Positions 1 to 6,053 of a DNA stretch of 7,961 nucleotides are shown here, one piece after another. Position numbers and translations under genes: made by a program. How positions within the stretch are numbered: position 1 is the first letter of the stretch; each line of letters opens with the position of its first letter. The notes below the pieces were generated by a model. That model did not search any database. It was not told the DNA's origin and saw only the letters and a list, made by a program, of their open reading frames with translations. This stretch comes from Acholeplasmatales bacterium DTU056 (GTDB taxonomy: Bacteria > Bacillota_I > Bacilli_A > ML615J-28 > CAG-698), in assembly GCA_001512985.1 (NCBI GenBank), contig LFRX01000050.1:16543-24503 (forward strand), given 5' to 3'.

Positions 1-492
1 ACTTTATTGCGTGAAAAAGGAAAACCAGTAAAAATAATTTGTCCAGGGAAAGTTTATCGTCGGGATGATGACGATGCAACTCATTCTCATCAATTTATGC
101 AAATTGAAGGCCTTGTCGTGGATAAAAAAGCAACGATGGCAGATTTAAAGGGAACTTTAGCGTTGTTAATGCAACATTTGTTTGGAAAAGATCGTGAAAT
201 TAGATTTCGACCATCATTCTTCCCATTTACTGAACCAAGCGTTGAAGTTGATGTAAGTTGCTTTAAGTGTAATGGCAAAGGATGTCCAATGTGTAAACAT
301 ACTGGTTGGATTGAAATTCTTGGTGCCGGAATGGTTCATCCACGTGTATTAGAGATGGCTGGATATGATAGTAAAATTTATCAAGGTTTTGCTTTTGGTT
401 TAGGGGTTGAACGAGTTACAATGTTACGAAATGAAATTGACGATATCCGTCATTTCTATACAAATGATATAAGATTTTTGCATCAATTTTAA
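1..492 (+). CDS. pheS: Phenylalanyl-tRNA synthetase alpha subunit, 3' part (5' truncated by window edge)
   Basis: Catalytic subunit of the heterotetrameric (alpha2beta2) cytoplasmic class II synthetase that charges tRNA-Phe. The reading frame is open from base 1, so the gene begins upstream; the TTG at 7 is only an internal Leu codon. The visible 163 residues contain class II motif 2 (GKVYRRDDDDATHSHQF, about residues 16-32) and motif 3 (GFAFGLGVER, near the C-terminus). They also hold a compact Cys cluster, CFKC...CPMC (visible residues 87-98), of the kind seen in Bacillus PheS. The C-terminus (IDDIRHFYTNDIRFLHQF) closely matches the usual end of the family, so the gene is intact here. The TAA stop at 490-492 overlaps the Shine-Dalgarno of pheT, which starts 9 bases later, so the two are co-transcribed and probably translationally coupled. 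Identification is very secure. Confidence 0.98.
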   Translation, partial: TLLREKGKPVKIICPGKVYRRDDDDATHSHQFMQIEGLVVDKKATMADLKGTLALLMQHLFGKDREIRFRPSFFPFTEPSVEVDVSCFKCNGKGCPMCKHTGWIEILGAGMVHPRVLEMAGYDSKIYQGFAFGLGVERVTMLRNEIDDIRHFYTNDIRFLHQF

Positions 493-501
493 GGAGGAAT
501 T

Positions 502-2901
502 ATGAAACTAAATTTAGGTTGGTTAAATGAATTAGTTGATATTAGTGATATAAGCATAAAAGATTTAGTTGAAACATTATCACTATATTCAGTTGAAGTT
601 GAAGAATTCAAAAAAATAATCGATATAGATAATTTAGTAATAGGACGAGTAATGATTCGTCGTGACCATCCAAATAGTGATCATTTATCTATTTGTACAG
701 TAAATGCCGGAAAAGAAATGTTAGAGATTGTGTGTGGAGCACCAAATGTTCAAGCAGGGATGGATGTTATTGTTGCCAAAATTGGGGCAGAATTACCGGG
801 TGGACTAAAAATTAAAAAAGCGAAAATTCGTGGTATTGAATCATTTGGTATGATTTGTTCATTACAAGAACTAGGAATTGAACCAAAATATATTGATAAA
901 AAATATCAAAACGGAATTTTCTATTTTGAAGAAAAAGTTACCCCTGGTGAGGATCCATTAAAAGTATTAGGTTTAAATCATTTTGTTTTGGATTTATCAA
1001 TTACCCCAAATCGTGCAGATTTATTAAGTATGATAGGTCTTGCCTATGAAATCTCAGCAATCTTTAACCGTCCATTAAAACTTCCAAATTTTCATACCCA
1101 AAATAGCGGAGTACCAAATAGTAGTGATCTAGTATCGGTTGAAAATAAAACTAATAAGTGCTTAACATACTATGCTAAAGTTTTTAGTGATGTCAAAATT
1201 AAATCATCACCAAGTTGGCTTACTTCCCGCCTAATCGCTTTTGGTATTCGGCCAATTAATAACGTAGTTGATATTACTAACTATATTCTAGCGTTATTTG
1301 GACAACCATTACACGCATTTGATTATGATTTGCTTGGGAATCAAATTGTTGTTTGTCAAGCAAATGACAATGAAGAAATTATCACTCTAGATGAGCAAAA
1401 ACGCGTTTTAACAAGTGATGATATTGTTATCACTAATGGAAAAGAACCAGTGGCGATTGCCGGGGTAATGGGAGGATTAAATACTGAAGTTACTGAAAAA
1501 ACAACCCGAATCGTTTTAGAAGCAGCGGTTTTTGATCCGGTTAGCGTTCGTAAAACTTCAAGTAGATTAAATTTACAAAGTGAATCATCACTTCGTTTTA
1601 GTCGCGGAGTTGATATAAATCAAACAGAATTAGCTTTAGAATATGCAACATATTTACTTGAAGAACTTGCCGAGGCGAAGGCTCATCCAGGAAGCGCTTT
1701 TGTTGGTATCAAACATGTTCCTGATAAAGAAATTGTCATTTCTGAAAAACAAGTCAATAAATTACTAGGAACAAATATTTCTACTAGCGAAATAGTTAAC
1801 ATTTTAGAAAGATTACAATTTAAATGTGTTCTAAAAGATGATGAAATATATGTTTATGTTCCTAATCGTCGACTTGATATTAATATTAAAGAAGACTTAA
1901 TTGAAGAAATTATTCGGATCTATGGTTATAATAAACTTCCAATCACTTTACCGGAATCTAATATGCAAGGTTTATTTAATCAACGCCAACAATATCTTCG
2001 TGCTATTCGCAACACCTTAAGTACATTAGGAGTTAGCGAAGTTATTAATTATACTTTACTAAATGAACAAAAAGCTCAAGAGTTTCGAATTCTTGTTAAT
2101 GAAAATGCTAAAGGGATAAGTTTAATAATGCCTTTAAGTGAAGAAAGAAAAACAATTCGTCGAAGTTTAATGCCAAATCTAATTGAGACAGTCAAATATA
2201 ATTATGCTCGTAAAAATAAAAATTTAGCATTATTTGAAATTGGCAATATTTACTATTATTTAGACAATCAATTATGTGAAGAACAACTACTTGCTGGAGC
2301 ATTTTCTCATCAATATCGTTTTTCATGGGATGGTAATATTGAAACGTTTGATTTTTATACTGTTAAAGGAATTTTAAATGAAGTGTTCAAAAGACTAAAT
2401 TCAGAAGTAACATATCATCCGTTAGAAGATAAATATCCAGAATTACATCCGAATAAAAGCGCAATTATAAAATTAAATGGAAATACTATTGGATATCTAG
2501 GCTATCTTCATCCACAATACCTTCAAAAAAATGATTTAGATGATGTAATTGTATTTGAAGTAAAACTAGATCAACTTTTATCTAACCCTCCAAAAGTAAA
2601 TAAATTTAAAACTTTACCACGATATTTAGATATCGAAAGAGATCTAGCAATAGTCGTTAACAAAGAAGTAATGGCTCAAGATATTATTGACACCATTTTA
2701 TCATCTTCAAAATTAGTTAAGAACTTGCAAGTATTTGATATATATACCGGTGAAAAAATAAAAGACACCGAAAAATCGGTGGCTATCAAATTATTCTTTA
2801 ATTCAGAAAATGCTTTAACAGATTCAGAAATTAATAATGCAATTGAACGCATTATTAAAAACTTAGCTGAAAAGCACCAAGCATACTTACGAGCAAATTA
2901 A
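502..2901 (+). CDS. pheT: Phenylalanyl-tRNA synthetase beta subunit
   Basis: Beta subunit of the synthetase, responsible for tRNA binding and for editing of mischarged Tyr-tRNA-Phe. Its 799 residues are the normal full length for Firmicutes. Domains in order: an EMAP II-like OB-fold tRNA-binding domain (about residues 44-155, from NLVIGRV, with VCGAPNV and GIESFGMICS); the B3/B4 editing domain (about 220-385, with RPINNVVDITNYI, GQPLHAFD and ESSLRFSRGVD); the B5 domain (about 409-478, ending in EEIIRIYGYNKLP); a catalytic-like core; and a C-terminal ferredoxin-fold anticodon-binding domain (about 703-797, from TLPRYLDIERDLAIVV). The ATG at 502 follows AAGGAGG (491-497) at 4 bases. The TAA stop shares bases with the stop of convergent ispH. 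A terminator about 20 bases downstream ends the pheST transcript. Any leader control, such as a T-box, would lie upstream of the window. Confidence 0.98.
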   Translation: MKLNLGWLNELVDISDISIKDLVETLSLYSVEVEEFKKIIDIDNLVIGRVMIRRDHPNSDHLSICTVNAGKEMLEIVCGAPNVQAGMDVIVAKIGAELPGGLKIKKAKIRGIESFGMICSLQELGIEPKYIDKKYQNGIFYFEEKVTPGEDPLKVLGLNHFVLDLSITPNRADLLSMIGLAYEISAIFNRPLKLPNFHTQNSGVPNSSDLVSVENKTNKCLTYYAKVFSDVKIKSSPSWLTSRLIAFGIRPINNVVDITNYILALFGQPLHAFDYDLLGNQIVVCQANDNEEIITLDEQKRVLTSDDIVITNGKEPVAIAGVMGGLNTEVTEKTTRIVLEAAVFDPVSVRKTSSRLNLQSESSLRFSRGVDINQTELALEYATYLLEELAEAKAHPGSAFVGIKHVPDKEIVISEKQVNKLLGTNISTSEIVNILERLQFKCVLKDDEIYVYVPNRRLDINIKEDLIEEIIRIYGYNKLPITLPESNMQGLFNQRQQYLRAIRNTLSTLGVSEVINYTLLNEQKAQEFRILVNENAKGISLIMPLSEERKTIRRSLMPNLIETVKYNYARKNKNLALFEIGNIYYYLDNQLCEEQLLAGAFSHQYRFSWDGNIETFDFYTVKGILNEVFKRLNSEVTYHPLEDKYPELHPNKSAIIKLNGNTIGYLGYLHPQYLQKNDLDDVIVFEVKLDQLLSNPPKVNKFKTLPRYLDIERDLAIVVNKEVMAQDIIDTILSSSKLVKNLQVFDIYTGEKIKDTEKSVAIKLFFNSENALTDSEINNAIERIIKNLAEKHQAYLRAN

Positions 2902-3830
2902 CGATATTGTAAGTAATCTAGGCCCTTTAACTTAGTTTTAAAGGGCTTTTTAATTTTGGGATAAACACGCAATGTTTCAATAATTTCATTTACTATGGCC
3001 TTAGGAGTAGATGCTCCGGCTGTAATACTAATTGAAGAATATTTATCTAAATCAATGTCATTCAAATCTTCTACGGATTGAATCTTAATGCACTCTGAGT
3101 TAGTATATTTTAATACCATTTCTACAAGTTTTTGTGTATTATTGCTTTTTTTATCACCAACTACAAGACACAACTGGGCTTGTCCAGCTTGTCTTATAAC
3201 TGCCTCTTGGCGGAGTCTTGTCGCGCTACATACTTCTTCTAAAAGCTCTAACTGTGGATATTTAGTAAGCAATTTTTGATATATTCTATAACAATCTAGA
3301 TAAGACATTGTAGTTTGGTTAGTTAAAATAACTGGAGTTGTTATTTCTGGTAAATCTTCTAAATTAAAATTATCTTCAATTAAAATAATTTCATTAGAAA
3401 TTAATAAAGTTCCTTCAGTTTCAGGATGGTTATTTTTGCCGTAATATAAGACTTTCTTTCCTTCTTGCAAAGCATGCTTGATTAAATTATGAGTTTTTGT
3501 GACATCTTTACAGGTGGCATTTACAATGAACAATCCTTTTTCTTTGACTTTTTCAATTACTTTATCTCCGACACCATGGGCCGTAATAATAACGGTGCCT
3601 TGTCCATTAGGAATTTCATCTAATAATTCTAAGCGAGTTTTATTCTTATCATCAAGAACAATAATGCCTTGTTCTTTGAATGCATTAATAATATGATCAT
3701 TATGGACAAGACCGCCCAGCATATATATAGGTCGAGGAATAGTTTTATCTTCTAATGTTTTATTTATAATATTTATAGCATTAATAACACCTTTACATAA
3801 TCCTTGAGGTGTTATTTTAATAATTTCCAT
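2898..3830 (-). CDS. ispH: 4-hydroxy-3-methylbut-2-enyl diphosphate reductase (IspH/LytB)
   Basis: Iron-sulfur enzyme of the last step of the MEP pathway, reducing HMBPP to IPP and DMAPP in the cytoplasm. I start it at the ATG at 3828-3830 (310 residues), preceded by GGTGAT. The in-frame ATG 14 codons upstream is rejected because its codons cover the likely -10 box. The three cluster cysteines are present at C12 (TPQGLCKGV), C107 (NATCKDVTKTH) and C201 (EEVCSATRLRQEA). Substrate-site residues are also visible: H43 (LVHN), H85 (TAHGV), H135 and E137 (HPETEG), the TNQTTMS stretch (170-176), KSNN (228-231) and AGASTP (271-276). The length is close to the Bacillus enzyme. Two positions differ from common family motifs: Gln in place of Arg in the P(R)G segment before C12, and Lys after C107 where Pro is usual. 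It is monocistronic and convergent with pheT. No terminator for its own transcript is evident. Confidence 0.96.
   Translation of the reverse strand: MEIIKITPQGLCKGVINAINIINKTLEDKTIPRPIYMLGGLVHNDHIINAFKEQGIIVLDDKNKTRLELLDEIPNGQGTVIITAHGVGDKVIEKVKEKGLFIVNATCKDVTKTHNLIKHALQEGKKVLYYGKNNHPETEGTLLISNEIILIEDNFNLEDLPEITTPVILTNQTTMSYLDCYRIYQKLLTKYPQLELLEEVCSATRLRQEAVIRQAGQAQLCLVVGDKKSNNTQKLVEMVLKYTNSECIKIQSVEDLNDIDLDKYSSISITAGASTPKAIVNEIIETLRVYPKIKKPFKTKLKGLDYLQYR
2922..2951 (+). terminator. Intrinsic terminator of pheST, embedded in the ispH coding sequence
   Basis: A perfect 9-bp stem, GCCCTTTAA (2922-2930) with TTAAAGGGC (2938-2946), has a 7-base loop and is followed by TTTTT (2947-2951) and further T-rich sequence. 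On the plus strand it has the standard Rho-independent form, 20 bases after the pheT stop. On the minus strand the hairpin is followed by CTAGATTAC rather than a T-tract, so it should act only on plus-strand transcription. The same bases encode residues 295-303 of IspH on the other strand. Confidence 0.88.
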
Positions 3831-3855
3831 TGTAATCACCAATCCTTTATTACAT

Positions 3856-3883
3856 ATTATATCATACCACATATAATTTTCAT
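3856..3883 (-). promoter_or_regulatory. Promoter of ispH (extended -10)
   Basis: On the minus strand there is a consensus TATAAT (3856-3861) preceded by TGA, giving the extended -10 form TGNTATAAT. A weak -35, ATGAAA (3878-3883), lies 16 bases upstream and matches 4 of 6 consensus positions. Transcription would start near 3849, giving a leader of about 19 bases before the ATG at 3830. The extended -10 is the main support. Confidence 0.72.
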
Positions 3884-3893
3884 TATTTTAATA

Positions 3894-3922
3894 TTAACAT
3901 TTAATTATAAAAATGATATAAT
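3894..3922 (+). promoter_or_regulatory. Promoter of the epimerase-efp operon (extended -10)
   Basis: TTAACA (3894-3899, 5 of 6 matches to the -35 consensus), a 17-base spacer, and TATAAT (3917-3922, perfect) with an upstream TG in the extended -10 arrangement. The predicted start near 3929 leaves a leader of about 15 bases containing GGAGG (3932-3936) before the ATG at 3944. It should be a strong vegetative promoter. Confidence 0.82.
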
Positions 3923-3943
3923 TATGTAAATGGAGGATCATTT

Positions 3944-4813
3944 ATGAAGTTTAAAATATTTAACGATAAATTAACCGCCATTATTGATTCAAAAGGAGCA
4001 GAACTAAAGTCTTTAGTTAATGGAGATATTGAATACATTTGGCCGGGAAGTGAAGATTCTTGGAATCGTTCAAGTCCGGTACTATTTCCTATTGTGGGTA
4101 GTTTAAAAAATAAACAAACTAACATCTTGGGGAAGACATATTATATGAATCAACACGGCTTTTTACGAGATCAAGAATTCTTGCTCGTAACCCAAGATTG
4201 TAATAAACTAGTGTTAGAGTTTATCAGTAATGATGAAACATTTCAAATGTATCCTTTTAAATTTAAGGCTTTAATAACACATGAATTACAAAATCAGACA
4301 CTAACAACTACTTTTACAATTATTAATCTAGATGATAAAGAAATGTTCTTTAACATTGGTGGTCATCCTGGATTTAGATGTCCATTACGACCAAACGAGC
4401 AATTTAATGATTATCGGATTGAGTTTGAAAAAAGTGAATCATTTGCTTCACCAACGGTTGAAAATGATGCCACGTTAAATTTTGATCTTCCATATATGAT
4501 TTTTAAAAACTTACAAACTCTTCATTTGGATTATGATTATTTTAAAGTCGATGCAATTGTAATTCCAAAAGTATCTTCTCGATATGTAAAATTATTATCA
4601 AAGAAAAATACTGGAATTAAATTTAGTTTTAAAGATTTTAGTTCATTTGCGATTTGGACACATCCGAAGAAAGCTCCATTTATTTGTTTAGAGCCATGGA
4701 TTGGATATGCCGATCGATATGATACTGATGGAGAGTTTACAAGCAAGGCGGATTTAGTATATCTAAAATCCCAACAAATTTTTAAATGTTCATACTCAAT
4801 TGAAATAATTTAA
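3944..4813 (+). CDS. Aldose 1-epimerase family protein, LacX-like
   Basis: Member of the galactose mutarotase-like superfamily, closest in appearance to the LacX/YeaD-type branch that interconverts sugar anomers; the substrate here is unknown. The 289 residues match the usual length. Visible landmarks are the N-terminal GAELKSL (18-24), the SPVLFPIVGSL segment (44-54), HGFLRD (71-76), GGHPGFRCPL with the candidate catalytic His141, and CLEPWIGYAD with the candidate catalytic Glu250. These residues suggest an active enzyme. There is no signal peptide, so it is cytoplasmic. The ATG at 3944 follows GGAGG at 7 bases. It is transcribed from its own extended -10 promoter, divergent from ispH, and lies 25 bases before efp with no terminator between, so both probably share a transcript. 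No sugar transport or catabolic gene is nearby, so the context does not identify the sugar. Confidence 0.9.
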   Translation: MKFKIFNDKLTAIIDSKGAELKSLVNGDIEYIWPGSEDSWNRSSPVLFPIVGSLKNKQTNILGKTYYMNQHGFLRDQEFLLVTQDCNKLVLEFISNDETFQMYPFKFKALITHELQNQTLTTTFTIINLDDKEMFFNIGGHPGFRCPLRPNEQFNDYRIEFEKSESFASPTVENDATLNFDLPYMIFKNLQTLHLDYDYFKVDAIVIPKVSSRYVKLLSKKNTGIKFSFKDFSSFAIWTHPKKAPFICLEPWIGYADRYDTDGEFTSKADLVYLKSQQIFKCSYSIEII

Positions 4814-4838
4814 ATCTACATTATTAGGAGGAATTTAC

Positions 4839-5396
4839 ATGATTTCTACAAACGATTTTAAAACTGGAATGACCATTGAATATGATGGGAATATTTTTCA
4901 AGTCTTAGAATTCCAACATGTTAAACCTGGAAAAGGGCAAGCGTTCGTTCGTACTAGACTTAAAAATCTACGTACTGGAGCAATAATCGACTATACATTT
5001 GGGGCTGACGAAAAGGTTGCTCGTGCAATAATTGAGAAGAAAAAAATGCAATATTTATATAATGCTGGCGGAATGTATTCTTTTATGGATATGGAAACAT
5101 TTGAACAAATTGATATTCCAGAAAGTCAATTAGAATTTGAGAGAAACTTTTTACTTGAAGGAATGAGTGTTACTATTATAGAATATAAAGGAGAAATTTT
5201 AGGTATCCAAATTCCAGAAAAAGTTGTTCTTACAGTAATTGAAACACCTCCAGGTGTTAAAGGGAATACCGCTGCCAATGCCACAAAAGAAGCAATTCTT
5301 GAAACAGGATATCGTGTATTAGTCCCATTATTTATTGAAAAAGGGGACAAAATCATTGTCAGCACACTTGATGGTAAATATTCATCACGAGCATAA
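4839..5396 (+). CDS. efp: Elongation factor P
   Basis: Translation factor that binds between the P and E sites of stalled ribosomes and promotes peptide bond formation at polyproline stretches. The 185 residues are the standard length, with a KOW-like N-terminal domain (about 1-62) and two OB domains (about 65-125 and 128-185). The conserved loop HVKPGKGQAF places Lys32 at the tip position that is modified in many bacteria (5-aminopentanolylation in B. subtilis, beta-lysylation in E. coli). No modification gene is visible here. The C-terminus DGKYSSRA is close to the family's usual ending. The ATG follows AGGAGG (4826-4831) at 7 bases. I see no convincing promoter in the 25 bases after the epimerase gene, so it likely depends on the promoter at 3894-3922 or on an internal one I cannot detect. 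A terminator follows immediately. Confidence 0.97.
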   Translation: MISTNDFKTGMTIEYDGNIFQVLEFQHVKPGKGQAFVRTRLKNLRTGAIIDYTFGADEKVARAIIEKKKMQYLYNAGGMYSFMDMETFEQIDIPESQLEFERNFLLEGMSVTIIEYKGEILGIQIPEKVVLTVIETPPGVKGNTAANATKEAILETGYRVLVPLFIEKGDKIIVSTLDGKYSSRA

Positions 5397-5401
5397 TTAA
5401 T

Positions 5402-5426
5402 AAAGGGGCTATGTGGCCCCCTTTTT
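5402..5426 (+). terminator. Intrinsic terminator after efp
   Basis: AAAGGGGC (5402-5409) can pair with GCCCCCTTT (5416-5424), with one extra C on the right arm as a bulge or register shift. The loop is about 6 bases and a run of five T (5422-5426) follows. It starts 5 bases after the efp stop codon and separates the epimerase-efp unit from the LytTR operon. Confidence 0.88.
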
Positions 5427-5428
5427 AT

Positions 5429-5498
5429 TGTAAGGTATTAGTGTTTTTATGTAAGATAAGTTATAAATATTTAATTTGTCATCATTTTAAGTTATAAT
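5429..5498 (+). promoter_or_regulatory. Cluster of TAAGNTA motifs upstream of the LytTR gene (candidate operator)
   Basis: Four same-strand copies of TAAGNTA are visible: TAAGGTA at 5431, TAAGATA at 5452, TAAGTTA at 5457 and TAAGTTA at 5488. The first two sit in a longer match, TGTAAG(G/A)TA at 5429 and 5450, exactly 21 bases apart. The last two share the 10-mer TAAGTTATAA and are 31 bases apart; the final one runs into the -10 box. Known LytTR regulators such as AgrA and ComE bind short direct repeats about two helical turns apart, often with a GTTA-like core, so these are candidate sites for the downstream regulator. The region is AT-rich and the assignment is inference. Confidence 0.45.
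5470..5498 (+). promoter_or_regulatory. Promoter of the LytTR-membrane protein operon
   Basis: A perfect TATAAT (5493-5498) lies 19 bases before the start codon. The best -35 at 17-base spacing is TTTAAT (5470-5475), matching only 3 of 6 consensus positions, and there is no TG extension. A good -10 with a poor -35 would fit a promoter that needs an activator, possibly one acting at the TAAGNTA copies. Confidence 0.6.
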
Positions 5499-5517
5499 AA
5501 ATTAAAGGGGAAGAAAA

Positions 5518-6042
5518 ATGTTTAAGGTCAAAGCAAAAGACGTAAATATTAAGAAAGAGCTGATCGCCAAACTAAATATAGTCGAAACTAAAGATTATCA
5601 GTATGTTTTAACACCGGATCAAGAATGCGTTGAAACAGATAAAATCAATATTGTTTTCCCGCTGGATAATCTTGAAGAAGTTTCCAAAATAATTGATGGA
5701 ATAGTTTTAGGGGCGGACTTTTATGTGAATGGTGAAGGGCCGGAAGGATTAGTTCGTTTAAATACAAAAGATATAGAATATTTTGAGGCCTTAGGAAATG
5801 ATGTGTTTGCAGTAGTTGGTAAAAAACGCTACATTGTACAAGAAAAATTATATGCTTTAGAAGAAATATTAGAAAATAAAAACTTTGTCCGCACTTCTAA
5901 ATCATTCCTAGTAAACATTTTAAAGATAGAGTATATTCGGCCAATGTTCAATTATAAATTAGAATTATTTATGTCAAATAAAGATCGAATTGATGTTAAT
6001 CGGACCTATGTTAAAAGTTTTAAACAGAAGTTAAATATTTAG
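5518..6042 (+). CDS. LytTR-domain DNA-binding regulator without receiver domain
   Basis: Predicted cytoplasmic transcription regulator of 174 residues. The C-terminal part (about 77-174) is a LytTR domain: IEYFEALGNDVFAVVGKKRY, then YALEEILENKNFVRTSKSFLVNILKIEYIRP (112-142), the typical F(F/V)R..KS..VN..KI block, and the closing IDVNRTYVKSFKQKL. The N-terminal 75 residues are not a CheY-like receiver: no Asp phosphorylation site or Lys/Thr pattern is seen. It resembles the small LytTR proteins encoded next to DUF3021 or other membrane proteins in Firmicutes. The ATG at 5518 follows AGGGG at about 7 bases. It has its own promoter and is followed after 11 bases by the membrane protein gene, whose Shine-Dalgarno overlaps its TAG stop, so the two are coupled. 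The target genes are unknown; autoregulation is suggested by the motifs upstream. Confidence 0.9.
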   Translation: MFKVKAKDVNIKKELIAKLNIVETKDYQYVLTPDQECVETDKINIVFPLDNLEEVSKIIDGIVLGADFYVNGEGPEGLVRLNTKDIEYFEALGNDVFAVVGKKRYIVQEKLYALEEILENKNFVRTSKSFLVNILKIEYIRPMFNYKLELFMSNKDRIDVNRTYVKSFKQKLNI

Positions 6043-6053
6043 GTGATGTGTAA

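Larger units (their letters stand above)
3850..3929. repeat. Imperfect inverted repeat formed by the two divergent promoter cores
   Basis: The plus-strand bases 3913-3929 read ATGATATAAT-T-ATGTAA. The minus strand of 3850-3865 reads ATGATATAATATGTAA. They are identical except for one extra T, in opposite orientation, with 47 bases between them. Each arm spans the extended -10 box and the likely transcription start of its gene. The similarity extends past the -10 into the ATGTAA segment, so the promoter consensus alone does not fully explain it, though the sequence is AT-rich and chance is possible. Confidence 0.6.

Noticed and set aside
259..294. Cys cluster in PheS as an unusual zinc finger.
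   Set aside because: A comparable CFKC...C..C segment is normal in Bacillus-type PheS, so it is not novel.
3831..3872. Upstream in-frame ATG extending IspH by 14 residues (MWYDIICNKGLVIT).
   Set aside because: It would place the extended -10 box inside the coding region, the extension has no family match, and the ATG at 3830 has a proper Shine-Dalgarno and gives the standard IspH N-terminus.
4800..4828. Possible promoter for efp with TTGAAA at 4800-4805.
   Set aside because: At 17-base spacing the -10 position reads ATTAGG, which is not credible, and other spacings give nothing better.
5126..5365. Open frames of 60 to 80 codons on the opposite strand of efp, ispH, pheS and the epimerase gene.
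   Set aside because: They lie entirely within strongly conserved genes, lack ribosome binding sites and show no recognisable protein features.
5411..5497. Small ORF of 28 codons starting MWPPFYCK in the efp-LytTR gap.
   Set aside because: It starts in the loop of the efp terminator, has no Shine-Dalgarno and is made of promoter and motif sequence.
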